DNA of 64,000 nt from CAZFOB01 sp964520325 (GTDB lineage: Bacteria > Actinomycetota > JAICYB01): contig CAZFOB010000016.1 of NCBI GenBank assembly GCA_964520325.1, positions 12,515-76,514 on the forward strand. Direction: 5' to 3'. Position numbers and translations under genes: made by a program. Position 1 is the first letter of the stretch; each line of letters starts with the position of its first letter. Below, piece after piece: positions 24,461 to 32,265 of the stretch. Below the pieces are notes generated by a model. The model saw only the letters and a list, made by a program, of their open reading frames with translations, was not told the origin of the DNA and did not search any database.

Positions 24461-24826
24461 CTACCGCGCTTGGCCACCGTCGCACACGCAGAATTCATTC
24501 CCCTCGGGATCGTTCATCACGATCCAGTGACTCCCGTGTTCCTCTTGGATAGGGCCAACGCGCCGGGCGCCGATCGACTCCAGCTCCGTTGCGACCGACT
24601 CGATGTCGACCGTATCGATGTCGAAGTGAACGCGGTTCTTCCCGGCTTTCTCCTCAGGCACCTTCTGTAGCAACAACTTCGGGCCGGGCTTGCCGGCGGG
24701 CATGAGCAGCACGTAGTTGTCAACGTCGGCGATCACGGTGTAGCCGAGCGCGGCCGCCCAGAATGGGGCGAGCTCCTGCGGGTTCCGGCTGTCGAGGACC
24801 AGCCCCAAAGCGCGATCGCGCGTCAT
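24461..24826 (-). CDS. VOC-family (glyoxalase-like) protein
   Basis: A 121-residue single-domain vicinal oxygen chelate protein: LGLVLDSRNPQELAPFWAAA, VHFDIDTVD, HWIVMNDPEGNEFCVCDGG. This corresponds to the glyoxalase-like domain 6 group with unknown substrate. ATG at 24826 overlaps the stop of the upstream methyltransferase gene by four bases, so the two are coupled. The longer open frame upstream is not VOC-like. Confidence 0.85.
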   Translation of the reverse strand: MTRDRALGLVLDSRNPQELAPFWAAALGYTVIADVDNYVLLMPAGKPGPKLLLQKVPEEKAGKNRVHFDIDTVDIESVATELESIGARRVGPIQEEHGSHWIVMNDPEGNEFCVCDGGQAR

Positions 24827-25452
24827 CTCACAACGACCCACGTGAACGGCTGGACAACGCCGGCAGGAGTTACATGCTCTTCCCGCCGTGTTTCGGCGAT
24901 CCGGAGTGAGCCGAGGGCGGCGGAGAGCTCTTCGGGGCCGTACCGAGAAACCGGCAGTCCCGAACACTGCTCCGGTCCGTCCGGCGCGAAGGTAGCGATA
25001 ACAGCACTGCCGCCTGGGGCCATAGCAGCGCGAAGCGTCGACGCGTACCGCTCGCGGTCCGATGGGTCCACAAGGAAGTGGAACACCGCCCGATCGTGCC
25101 AGACGGCGTAGCGACGAGGTGGCTCCCACTCGAGCAGGTCTTCACGCAACCACTGGACACGATCCGCTCTCTCACCCAGACGATCACGAGCGGCATCAAG
25201 AGCTGTGAGAGAAACATCGAGGACCGTGACGTCCACGAAACCTCGCTCCACAAGAGCATCGGCGAGTGTCGACGCTCCGCCTCCGATGTCGATGATCGGA
25301 GCGTCCGGCGATAGGCCGAGGGCGTGCATCAGCTCGAGGGAGAGGGTCGGTTCGCACTGGAACCAACTGGCGCCCGTTGGAGTGACACGCTCGTAGGCCG
25401 CATCCCAATGGACGCGCCGACGCTCCGACTCGCTCACTTCAGTCGGTCCCAT
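24823..25452 (-). CDS. Class I SAM-dependent methyltransferase
   Basis: A 209-residue methyltransferase with motif I APIIDIGGGASTLADAL at about 50-66, the acidic loop VTVLDVSLTALDAA, LREDLLEW and WHDRAVFHFL (motif post II). It resembles the tellurite/thiol-methyltransferase-like group but no substrate is deducible. The preceding N-terminal WDAAYERVTPTGASWFQ is typical of that group. It is translationally coupled with the downstream VOC gene. Confidence 0.85.
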   Translation of the reverse strand: MGPTEVSESERRRVHWDAAYERVTPTGASWFQCEPTLSLELMHALGLSPDAPIIDIGGGASTLADALVERGFVDVTVLDVSLTALDAARDRLGERADRVQWLREDLLEWEPPRRYAVWHDRAVFHFLVDPSDRERYASTLRAAMAPGGSAVIATFAPDGPEQCSGLPVSRYGPEELSAALGSLRIAETRREEHVTPAGVVQPFTWVVVR

Positions 25453-25787
25453 GACGTCAGTCTGTCAGGGACCGAGGCCTCTGCGATCTGCTTGTTCGTG
25501 CGACCCCGGACGAGATGACCGAACATCTCCCGCGGAGCGGTCGCGGCCACTACCGCGGTCTGATCTCGAAGACGGCACACGTTCGGCGCGCGTACGGCCT
25601 TCGTGTGCCTGACGACGAAGACGTCGCGCGCGCCTCGGCCCTCGTCATGGGCTGGTCCATGCTTGCCGACCACTTCGCACGACCCCGTGACCGCAGCAAA
25701 GCCCGCCCGATGTGGTGATCGCTGAGTACCTGAGCGCGGCGGTGGGTCGACCGCAGCCTGAGCTCAACTGACCGTCGTTCGTCGGGT
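25453..25787. other. 335-base stretch without a convincing gene
   Basis: Short open frames exist on both strands (for example 25515-25718 plus and 25434-25673 minus), but neither has recognisable motifs, and they lie over each other. The plus-strand end (about 25714-25770) reads as a possible C-terminal remnant with VVIAEYLSAAVG, which resembles what is read through the 25-bp repeat at 26436. The region may be a decayed cassette. Confidence 0.4.
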
Positions 25788-25812
25788 CGCCTGGTTTGCA
25801 TCCAGGACTACT
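25788..25812 (+). repeat. 25-bp module-boundary repeat, copy 1
   Basis: CGCCTGGT-6N-CCAGGACTACT; here the centre is a perfect CCTGG/CCAGG stem with a 7-base loop. The stop codon (TAG on the minus strand, 25808-25810) of the nucleotidyltransferase gene lies inside it. Two more copies follow 648 and 1278 bases downstream. Confidence 0.7.
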
Positions 25813-26359
25813 CGCTCCGCGCTTCGGTATCGCGTGACCTGATCGCCTCCCGTTGTTCGGGCAGGAGGTCGACGCCGAAGCGCTCATGCAGAGCGCGCAT
25901 ATCGTGTGCGTCGCTGTCCTTGAGCTCGTAGCCGGCGTGACAGAGCACTTGCACCTCCGGCGTCAGACACCGCATGGTGCGGCCGCCGATGATTCCGTTG
26001 CCGCTGAAGCCACGCGCCGGATACGCCCACTTCCTCCCGCCCTCGATCTTCTGGACGCCGTCGCCGTTCTCATCGAAACGTACGGGGTGGACATCGATGC
26101 GGCGGTCGTCGGCGACCCTGAGGACGAAGACCTCGGGCGAATCTGGCCACGTCCTGATCTCGCTGTAGCCGAGGTTGGCAAGGACGACGACGAGCCGTGG
26201 CACGTCGTCGACGCCCACGACCATGTCAAGGTCGTCGTGCTCGCGTGTCTGCTCGCCGAGGGCCGCGTCCACGCCCCAGCCGCCGTCGACCCAGACGTCG
26301 ACGTTGGATCGTTCGAGCGCGTCGATGACCTGCACGACGTCCTCGGCCCTCATCGTCAT
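25808..26359 (-). CDS. Aminoglycoside/lincosamide nucleotidyltransferase-like protein
   Basis: A 183-residue small nucleotidyltransferase. Seen: NVDVWVDGGWGVDAALG at about 18-34 and REHDDLDMVVG with the DxD metal motif, then RRIDVHPVRFD and RCLTPEVQVLCHAGYEL. This matches the ANT(2'')/LinB-like adenylyltransferase family (Aminoglyc_resit). Many members confer resistance but many environmental ones have unknown substrates. It is read opposite to the neighbouring modules and is bounded on both sides by the 25-bp repeat, with its stop codon inside copy 1. Confidence 0.82.
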   Translation of the reverse strand: MTMRAEDVVQVIDALERSNVDVWVDGGWGVDAALGEQTREHDDLDMVVGVDDVPRLVVVLANLGYSEIRTWPDSPEVFVLRVADDRRIDVHPVRFDENGDGVQKIEGGRKWAYPARGFSGNGIIGGRTMRCLTPEVQVLCHAGYELKDSDAHDMRALHERFGVDLLPEQREAIRSRDTEARSE

Positions 26360-26435
26360 GGGCTGCCAACGCTACAAGAGCGCTCGAGGTAGTTACCGTC
26401 TCTTGACCCGACGACCTAGCTCGGCCCGCTCGGGC

Positions 26436-26460
26436 CGCCTGGTCGTAAACCAGGACTACC
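26436..26460 (+). repeat. 25-bp module-boundary repeat, copy 2
   Basis: CGCCTGGT followed by CGTAAA and CCAGGACTACC; a 6-bp perfect CCTGGT/ACCAGG stem with a 5-base loop. It lies between the divergent starts of the nucleotidyltransferase and DinB-like genes, just after a second hairpin GGCCC-gctc-GGGCC. Confidence 0.7.
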
Positions 26461-26542
26461 TGAGCGCGTGTCATGCCTCGGTATCCTCTTGATGTCGTGG
26501 CCCAAGAACACCGCGAGCGGTCGCTGGAGGATGTGAGTCGCG

Positions 26543-27040
26543 ATGACCCGAGTGTTCGTCGGCACCGAGAAGGAGCTCCTTCTCGCCTTCCTCGACCAAC
26601 AACGAGACGTCGTTGTCTGGAAGCTGGACGGACTCACCGACGACCAGCTCCGCCAGCGGCCGTTGACTCCGAGCGGCTTGTACCTGCTCGGTCTGGTCAA
26701 ACACCTCGCTGGAGTCGAGCAGTACTACCTCTGCGCGATCTTCGGACGCCCCGCCGAGCCATTCAGCCTCGCCGCCAGCGACGACGTCGAGCTCGAGGAG
26801 GGCGACACCACCGACAGCGTCCTTGCTTACTACACCCGAGCGCGTGCGGCGTCCGATCGAGCCATCACCGAAATGGATCTCGACACCACGGCCACCACCT
26901 GGCTCGGCGACACTGTCACCCTTCGGTGGGCGATCCTCCACGTGTTCGAAGAGACCGCACGCCACGCCGGACACGCCGACCTCATCCGCGAACGGATCGA
27001 TCACACCACCGGCTACCTGCCCCAGAATCTCCCGTACTAG
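26543..27040 (+). CDS. DinB/DUF664-family protein (thiol transferase-like)
   Basis: A 165-residue four-helix-bundle metalloprotein: WKLDGLTDDQLRQRPLTPSG, LVKHLAGVEQYYL (first His ligand) and HVFEETARHAGHADLIRE (two more His ligands). DUF664 members in actinobacteria include mycothiol-dependent transferases, and Mca at 33761 shows that this organism probably makes mycothiol. It is a single-gene module between repeat copies 2 and 3. Confidence 0.87.
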   Translation: MTRVFVGTEKELLLAFLDQQRDVVVWKLDGLTDDQLRQRPLTPSGLYLLGLVKHLAGVEQYYLCAIFGRPAEPFSLAASDDVELEEGDTTDSVLAYYTRARAASDRAITEMDLDTTATTWLGDTVTLRWAILHVFEETARHAGHADLIRERIDHTTGYLPQNLPY

Positions 27041-27065
27041 AGCCCACCGACCGAACGTCCGCGGC

Positions 27066-27090
27066 CGCCTGGTCCGTATCCTGGACTACT
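27066..27090 (+). repeat. 25-bp module-boundary repeat, copy 3
   Basis: CGCCTGGT-CCGTAT-CCTGGACTACT; identical to the other copies outside the loop except that CCAGG is CCTGG here, which breaks the small stem. It is enclosed by a longer inverted pair CCGACCG (27048-27054) and CGGTCGG (27108-27114), and lies 26 bases after the DinB-like stop. Confidence 0.65.
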
Positions 27091-27176
27091 GACTGCGCGT
27101 CACCGGGCGGTCGGAGTGGCAGCATGGACGTTATTGCCGGTCTCCTCAATCACGAGTTATGGGGACAAGGAGCGAC

Positions 27177-27512
27177 ATGCCCACGGATGAGACAGCTTTC
27201 GACACTCACGCGGCTGTCCGTATCGGTTTGTTCGCGGTCAGGTTCCCGCGCGTTCGAGTGACTCGCGAGCAACTACTCGTCTCCGCGGTTGGCATTCCGA
27301 TCATTCGTCTCGGTCGCAATGACGTTGAGTGCGTCGCGTTCCGACGCGCGAAGCGCCGCCTTCTGAAGATCGACTCGGTAAGAGTCACGCGGAAGAGTCA
27401 TGCGCGAATGATTCGCCTCTACTTCTACGCAGCGAACACTGACGCGGCCTTCGCGGCGATGTCCGATCTCAACTGGCCGTGCGTGTGGGAGGAGTCCAGC
27501 GATGCCGCATAA
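27177..27512 (+). CDS. Small PH-like hypothetical protein
   Basis: A 111-residue protein with alternating beta-strands (VRVTREQLLVSAVGIPIIRL, DVECVAFR, LLKIDSVRV, RMIRLYFYA) and a C-terminal helix. It resembles the bacterial PH-like domains that follow a 'v..t.d.l.v' pattern, but the identity is not certain. AAGGAG precedes the ATG at 27177; an upstream ATG (27159) has none. The stop TAA forms part of the left core (GCATAAC) of the attC-like site, as is typical of an integron cassette gene. Confidence 0.6.
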   Translation: MPTDETAFDTHAAVRIGLFAVRFPRVRVTREQLLVSAVGIPIIRLGRNDVECVAFRRAKRRLLKIDSVRVTRKSHARMIRLYFYAANTDAAFAAMSDLNWPCVWEESSDAA

Positions 27513-27584
27513 CAACTCGCCGCAGCACCCGACCGCAGCTCGCTCCGCTCGCCTGCGGCGGGTGAGCGGCAAGAGTCGTTATGC
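27507..27584 (+). other. attC-like integron recombination site
   Basis: GCATAAC (27507-27513) and its exact complement GTTATGC (27578-27584) are the outer cores. Inside, GCCGC/GCGGC and CACCCG/CGGGTG pair, with AG unpaired on the left and A on the right. This is the extrahelical-base pattern of attC sites that directs integrase to the bottom strand. The preceding gene stops inside the left core. Confidence 0.85.
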
Positions 27585-27614
27585 AGACTCCGAGCTTGCG
27601 TCTAGTCTGAGAAG

Positions 27615-27842
27615 ATGAAAAAGCGCACGTCCGTAGTCCACAGCGATCCTGAGATTCTCGGAGGCGTGCCTGTTTTCGTTGGTACTCGAGTCCCGCTTCG
27701 GAACCTCATCGATTACATCGAGCACGGACACAGCCTCGATGTGTTTCTTGACCACTTCCCTTCAGTCTCGCGGGACCAAGCCGTCGCGGCGCTCGAGTAC
27801 GCACATGACGCCTTGATTGAGGGTGCGCGCTCTCCTCGATGA
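27615..27842 (+). CDS. DUF433-family antitoxin
   Basis: A 75-residue DUF433 protein: HSDPEILGGVPVFVGTRVPL, NLIDYIEHGHSLDVFLDHFP and VSRDQAVAALEYA. Proteins of this family are antitoxins of DUF5615 PIN-like toxins, and the toxin gene overlaps its 3' end by 20 bases. The pair lies between two attC-like sites and so forms a complete toxin-antitoxin cassette. Toxin-antitoxin cassettes are known to stabilise chromosomal integrons. Confidence 0.88.
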   Translation: MKKRTSVVHSDPEILGGVPVFVGTRVPLRNLIDYIEHGHSLDVFLDHFPSVSRDQAVAALEYAHDALIEGARSPR

Positions 27843-28146
27843 GCAACTTCCACGGTTGCTGGCTGACGAACTCGTCGGTCATGACGTGCGCACGGTGCAG
27901 CAACAAGGATGGGCTGGTCTGACGAACGGCGAACTTCTTCGACGCGCCGCCTCCGACGGCTTCGAGGTCTTCGTAACGGCCGACCAGAATCTAGAGTTCC
28001 AGCAGAACCTCGCCAAGTCGCCGCTGGGCGTGGTCGTGCTTCAAGCGGCGAGCAACGACCTCGATGACTTGCGGCCTCTCGTCGCCTCAGCAATAGCCGC
28101 CATTGCGTCCGTTGCGCCAGGCGAAGTAGTCCACGTTGCTGCATAA
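27823..28146 (+). CDS. DUF5615 PIN-like toxin
   Basis: A 107-residue compact PIN-like protein: MRALLDEQLPRLLADEL with the first acidic pair, DVRTVQQQGWAGLTNGELLR, then FEVFVTADQNLEFQQNL with the second acidic site and GVVVLQAASND. It is a predicted RNase of the VapC45-like type. GTG at 27823 starts directly with the conserved strand. The TAA stop forms part of the next attC left core (GCATAAA), so the gene fills its cassette to the last base. Confidence 0.88.
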   Translation: MRALLDEQLPRLLADELVGHDVRTVQQQGWAGLTNGELLRRAASDGFEVFVTADQNLEFQQNLAKSPLGVVVLQAASNDLDDLRPLVASAIAAIASVAPGEVVHVAA

Positions 28147-28219
28147 ATCGCTTCAGGAGGAGACCGGACAGCTATCGCTCCGCTCGCTGCCGGCTCCTCA
28201 GAAGCCCACACCGTTAGCC
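28141..28219 (+). other. attC-like integron recombination site
   Basis: The left core GCATAAA (28141-28147) contains the toxin stop codon and the right core is GTTAGCC (28213-28219). Inner stems are GCTTC/GAAGC and GAGGAG/CTCCTC with AG and A as the asymmetric unpaired bases. The central loop TCGCTCCGCTCGC is shared with the site at 27507. Confidence 0.85.
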
Positions 28220-28244
28220 AGACCAAGCGAAAGGCAGGCAATTT

Positions 28245-28718
28245 GTGGCGAGTGTCGGTCGGCGGATGGGTTCGGGAGCGTTGTTTCTGGACGCCGGAGG
28301 TCGCGTTCTGCTTGTGAGGCCGACGTACAAGCCGTATTGGGAGATTCCAGGTGGGGCGATCGAGGCGGGTGAATCTCCACGGCAGGCGTGTCAGCGAGAA
28401 CTGCGCGAGGAGTTAGGCCTCGATGTCGAGCTAGGTCGTCTGCTGGTGTTCGACTGGCTACCTGCAGAGCCTCCGCGTCCCGACGGCTGGATGTTCGTGT
28501 TCGACGGTGGCGCTCTTTCGGAGGAGGCGACAGCGCGGATACGTCTCTCTGCCGACGAGTTGTCGGAGTGGCGGTTTGTCCCGGTGGAAGGAGTCGAGTC
28601 GTTCCTGTTGGATCGCATGGCTCGTCGGATCCAACAGGCGCACCGTTGCGCGATTGAGGGCGTCTTCGCTGATCTTGAATGGGGCTTTGTGCCTTCGGTC
28701 CCGTCGAGCGCGAGCTAG
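28245..28718 (+). CDS. NUDIX hydrolase
   Basis: A 157-residue NUDIX-fold pyrophosphohydrolase. The Nudix box is seen as GGAIEAGESPRQACQRELRE with EELG following, preceded by VLLVRPTYKPYWEIPGG. Substrates may be modified nucleotides or other nucleoside diphosphate derivatives. The GTG start at 28245 follows the attC-like site by 25 bases; PHP-domain coding sequence follows five bases after the stop. Whether the pair belongs to the cassette array is unclear, because no attC follows it. Confidence 0.9.
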   Translation: MASVGRRMGSGALFLDAGGRVLLVRPTYKPYWEIPGGAIEAGESPRQACQRELREELGLDVELGRLLVFDWLPAEPPRPDGWMFVFDGGALSEEATARIRLSADELSEWRFVPVEGVESFLLDRMARRIQQAHRCAIEGVFADLEWGFVPSVPSSAS

Positions 28719-28723
28719 TTTCA

Positions 28724-29566
28724 GTGGTCCTGGCGTCATTCCACGGCGGACACTCCCGCTTCGGTGACGGCATCGACGGGCCCATTGAAATCGCGCGCGC
28801 CGCCCGGGAGCTCGGATTCATAGCCTTTGGCTTCACCGAACACTTCGACATGCCGCCAGAGCGCAAGTGCGGAGATTGGCTCGCCGACCGTCCTGCGTCA
28901 TGGCTTGGCGAGTACGTCGACGAGGTCGCCAAGGCAAAGCGTGACAACGAAGGAGTCGTTGACATCCTCCTCGGCGCCGAGCTTGAGTACATCCGCGGCG
29001 CGGCTGATTCCACGCGCGCGGCGGTGTCAAGGGCACCATTCGATTACTTCGTCGGCAGCGTGCACCACATCCGCGTGGGTGATAGAGACATCTGTATCGA
29101 GTGCGACCGCGAGCGCATGCTTGACGCCCTCCGTCTGACGGGATCGGCCGAGGCGATGCAACTCCTCTACTACGAGCACGTCATCGAGATGATCGAGTGG
29201 GACTTCGTCTCGGTCGTGGCACATCTTGACGTGTTCAAGACATGCTTGACGCCGGACGAGCGAGCGCCAACGGCATGGATTCGTGCGCGCGTATGCGATG
29301 TGCTCGCTTCGATCCGCGACGCGGGGGCGGTGCTGGACATCAACGCGGGCGGAGTTCGCAAGCTCGGCGAGCTGTACCCGGCGACGTGGATACTCCAAGA
29401 GGCGCACCGGCTCAACGTACCTGTCACTCTCGGCGATGACTCTCACGGCCCGAGCGATGTTGGCGCTGGTCTCGACGAGGCGATCGAGGTCCTACGGTCA
29501 GTGGGGTTCGAAGAGATGCAGCTCGTTCGAGGTCACCGCCAGTTCGAGTCGGTCGGCATCTGCTGA
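28724..29566 (+). CDS. PHP-domain phosphoesterase (histidinol-phosphatase-like)
   Basis: A 280-residue metal-dependent phosphoesterase: SFHGGHSRFGDG (the usual HTH/HxH reads HGGH), FGFTEHFDMP, LLGAELEYI, DYFVGSVHHI, VVAHLDVFK and the last metal motif TLGDDSHGP. It resembles HisK-type histidinol phosphatase, but no his genes are nearby, so it may act on another phosphoester. GTG at 28724 is chosen because the longer frame lies within the NUDIX gene. Confidence 0.85.
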   Translation: MVLASFHGGHSRFGDGIDGPIEIARAARELGFIAFGFTEHFDMPPERKCGDWLADRPASWLGEYVDEVAKAKRDNEGVVDILLGAELEYIRGAADSTRAAVSRAPFDYFVGSVHHIRVGDRDICIECDRERMLDALRLTGSAEAMQLLYYEHVIEMIEWDFVSVVAHLDVFKTCLTPDERAPTAWIRARVCDVLASIRDAGAVLDINAGGVRKLGELYPATWILQEAHRLNVPVTLGDDSHGPSDVGAGLDEAIEVLRSVGFEEMQLVRGHRQFESVGIC

Positions 29567-29688
29567 TCGTGGAACCGAGGCTCCACAGCGCGTTTGCTAC
29601 TGATCGATGTCGCGGGACCATCGAACGTCGCCCGAGATCGCATCGTATCGGAGCTCACGCGCAGAGCATGCACCCGAACGGTTCGAAG

Positions 29689-30594
29689 TCATGACGACGC
29701 GTCGACTCGCGCGAGGAAGTCCTCGACGAGCTCGTGGGTGCGCTCTTTCTCCTCGACGTGCGACATGTGCGCAGATTGCTCGAGGACGACCCACTCGCTC
29801 CCGGCGATCCGATCGCGCATCGGCTCGTTGACCGCCGGGGTGGATTCGTCGTGGCGTCCGGACAGGATCAGCGTCGGGATGTCGATCTCGCCGAGCCGGT
29901 CCGTGACGTCCCAATCCTTGAGGGCATCACCGGTGCAGGTGAACTCGCTCGGCCCCCACATCGTCGAGTAGACGGTGTTGTCCTCCATCATCCCGGCGAA
30001 GCTACGCATCACCTCTTCGGGGTAGGGATCCAGGCGGCAGAGGTGCTTGTTGTAGAAGACGAACATCGCTTCGGTGTACGCGTCGTCGTCGGTCGTGCCG
30101 GCTTCTTCGTGTTTCTTCAACGTTGCTTGGACGTCGGGCGGAAGATCGGCGCACGGACGATCGGCCTCTTTGACCCAGAGCTTCGTACTGGCCAGCGAGT
30201 TGGCGAGGATCATGCTCTTCAGCCCGGACGGATGGTCCAGCGCGTGCTCGAGCGCGAGCATCCCGCCCCACGACTGTCCGTACAGGTGGTAGCCGGCGCC
30301 GGCACCGAGGTGATCGATGAGGGCGGCGAGCTCGCGCTTGAAGAGATCGACGGTCCAGAAGTCGGCCGGCGCATCTCGAAGATGCTCGCTGCGCCCGCAA
30401 CCGAGCTGATCGTAGAACACGACGGGACGTCCGCGCGTGGCGACCTCCCGCATCGACTCAAGGTAGTCGTGCGGCACTCCCGGTCCGCCGTGCAGCAGGA
30501 TCAGCGGCGCCTTGGCGCCTCCGAGGTCGCCCTCGACGCGGTACCAGGTGGTGTGTCCGTCCCACGAGAGCTCGCTCATGAGACTCTCGCTCAT
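29689..30594 (-). CDS. Proline iminopeptidase-family alpha/beta hydrolase
   Basis: A 301-residue S33 serine hydrolase. Seen: oxyanion motif LLHGGPGVPHDY, YDQLGCGRSE, nucleophile GQSWGGML, the Asp in SGRHDESTPA and the His in EQSAHMSHVEE. It would release N-terminal proline or hydrolyse related amides and epoxides. It overlaps the upstream acyl-CoA synthetase stop by four bases and so is probably co-translated with it. Confidence 0.88.
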   Translation of the reverse strand: MSESLMSELSWDGHTTWYRVEGDLGGAKAPLILLHGGPGVPHDYLESMREVATRGRPVVFYDQLGCGRSEHLRDAPADFWTVDLFKRELAALIDHLGAGAGYHLYGQSWGGMLALEHALDHPSGLKSMILANSLASTKLWVKEADRPCADLPPDVQATLKKHEEAGTTDDDAYTEAMFVFYNKHLCRLDPYPEEVMRSFAGMMEDNTVYSTMWGPSEFTCTGDALKDWDVTDRLGEIDIPTLILSGRHDESTPAVNEPMRDRIAGSEWVVLEQSAHMSHVEEKERTHELVEDFLARVDASS

Positions 30595-32180
30595 GAGACT
30601 CCGGCCTCGGCCACTGCTTTCTCGCGCAAGACCACGTAATCAAGCTTGCCCGCGGGACTTCGTCCGAGCGTCGAGACGAACAGCACGGTCTTCGGCGCCT
30701 TGTACGCGGCGAGCTTCGACTTCACGTGCGCGACGACGTCGTCCCGCGTGGCCGTCTCGCCTTCGCGCAGCACCGTGACCGCGGTGATCGCCTCGCCCCA
30801 CTTCTCGTCGGGCACACCGACGACGGCGCAGTCGAGCACGGCGGGATGGGTCTTCACGACCTCCTCGACCTCTTCGGGGAAGACCTTCTCGCCGCCGGTG
30901 TTGATGCACACCGACCCTCGTCCGAGCACCTTGAGCGAACCGTCGGCTTCGATCGTCGCGTAGTCGCCGGGAACTGAGTACCGCTCGCCGTCGATGATCT
31001 TGAACGTGCGCGCGCTCTTCTCCTCGTCCTTGTAGTACCCGACGGGCGTGTGGCCCCTCACCGCGAGCAGTCCGATCTCTCCGGACCCAGGCTCAAGGAC
31101 GCGTCCGTCCTCGCTGACCACGCGCGTGTTCTCACCGAGCACGAACTTCGCCGTGTGCGAGACACCGGTGCCGGTGGACACCGACGTCCCCATGCCGAGC
31201 GCTTCGGAGGACGAGAATGCGTCCTGCAGAAGCATCGACGGGTGGTGCTTGAGCAGGCCCTGCTTGGTCTCCTCGCTCCACATCACACCGGAGCTGATCA
31301 TCACGAACAGCGAGGAGAGATCCCACTTCCCCGGGTTCGCGTCGAGACCCGCGAGCATCGGCTTGGCGAACGAGTCGCCGACGATCGCGATCATGTTCAC
31401 CTTTTCCGACTCGATCGTGGAGAGAAGCTCCTCGGCTTCGAACTTGCGTCCGGTCATCGTGACGACAGATCCGGCGAGGTTGAGCGCGATGAACGCGACG
31501 AAGGCGCCGGTGCCGTGCATGAGCGGACATGCCGGCATCGCGATCGGACCAACAGCGGCCGGCGGCTGCCATTCCGCTCCCGGACCACCGGCTTGCGCCG
31601 CAAAGACGTCGATGAGATCACCCATGCGCCACATCACGCCCTTGGGCATGCCGGTCGTCCCGCCGGTGTAGAGCATGTAGATGTCGTCGCCGGAACGTCC
31701 CCAGGGCGCGACGACGCGTTGCGTCGCGGAGTTGGCTGCATCTTCGTATGAGCTCGCCCAATCGGGACAGGGACCGGAGCCATCGTCGACCCACAACCAC
31801 AGCCGCACGCCCGGCACCCGCGAGCGGATCTCCTCGATCTGTCCGGCGAAGCCACCGTGGAAGACCACCGCGACCGCGTCGGCGTTATCCCAGAGGTAGA
31901 CGAGCTCGTCCGAGGAGTAGCGGTAGTTGGTGTTCACCGGCACGAGCGATGCCTTCACCGTGCCGTAGAGCGATTCGAGGTACTCGGGCCCGTTGTAGAG
32001 GTACTGCGCGACCTTGTCCTGCTTGTTCACGCCGAGATCGAGCAGGGTCTTTGCGATCCCGTCGGCGCGGCTGTCGAATTCCTTCCACGTCGATCGGCGA
32101 TCTCCGTGTACCTGTGCTTGCGCGTCGGGGAACGCGTCGGCGACCCGCTCCCAGACGTCGGCGAAGTTGTGCTCGCTCAT
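30591..32180 (-). CDS. Acyl-CoA synthetase (AMP-forming)
   Basis: A 529-residue ANL enzyme: YMLYTGGTTGMPKGVMWRMG at about 166-185, the A8-type region with FPEEVEEVVKTHP and the catalytic Lys segment SPAGKLDYVVLRE. The GMPKGVMWR variant resembles FadD19/FadD17-type steroid or long-chain acyl-CoA synthetases of actinobacteria. ATG at 32180 has GGGGAG upstream. It is divergent from the nitronate monooxygenase with 85 bases between starts. Confidence 0.9.
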   Translation of the reverse strand: MSEHNFADVWERVADAFPDAQAQVHGDRRSTWKEFDSRADGIAKTLLDLGVNKQDKVAQYLYNGPEYLESLYGTVKASLVPVNTNYRYSSDELVYLWDNADAVAVVFHGGFAGQIEEIRSRVPGVRLWLWVDDGSGPCPDWASSYEDAANSATQRVVAPWGRSGDDIYMLYTGGTTGMPKGVMWRMGDLIDVFAAQAGGPGAEWQPPAAVGPIAMPACPLMHGTGAFVAFIALNLAGSVVTMTGRKFEAEELLSTIESEKVNMIAIVGDSFAKPMLAGLDANPGKWDLSSLFVMISSGVMWSEETKQGLLKHHPSMLLQDAFSSSEALGMGTSVSTGTGVSHTAKFVLGENTRVVSEDGRVLEPGSGEIGLLAVRGHTPVGYYKDEEKSARTFKIIDGERYSVPGDYATIEADGSLKVLGRGSVCINTGGEKVFPEEVEEVVKTHPAVLDCAVVGVPDEKWGEAITAVTVLREGETATRDDVVAHVKSKLAAYKAPKTVLFVSTLGRSPAGKLDYVVLREKAVAEAGVS

Positions 32181-32265
32181 GGCTCTCCCCAGGTCGGTGT
32201 TCGGTAGGCTGCGACGCGACAGCAATGGTGTCACATCGGACCCAAAGGACGACGAGGGAGTCGAG

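Noticed and set aside
25434..25673. Minus-strand ORF containing a GRTNKQIAEA stretch resembling a LuxR helix
   Set aside because: The rest of the LuxR-type HTH is missing and the frame starts inside another ORF.
25515..25718. 67-codon plus-strand ORF and an 83-codon minus-strand ORF over it
   Set aside because: Neither has motifs, ribosome binding site or protein-like composition; kept as unexplained sequence.
25781..25830. tRNA-like anticodon arm in repeat copy 1 (CCTGG stem, loop TTTGCAT)
   Set aside because: No acceptor stem, D-arm, TTCGA T-loop or CCA end fits around it; other copies lack the U33-type loop.
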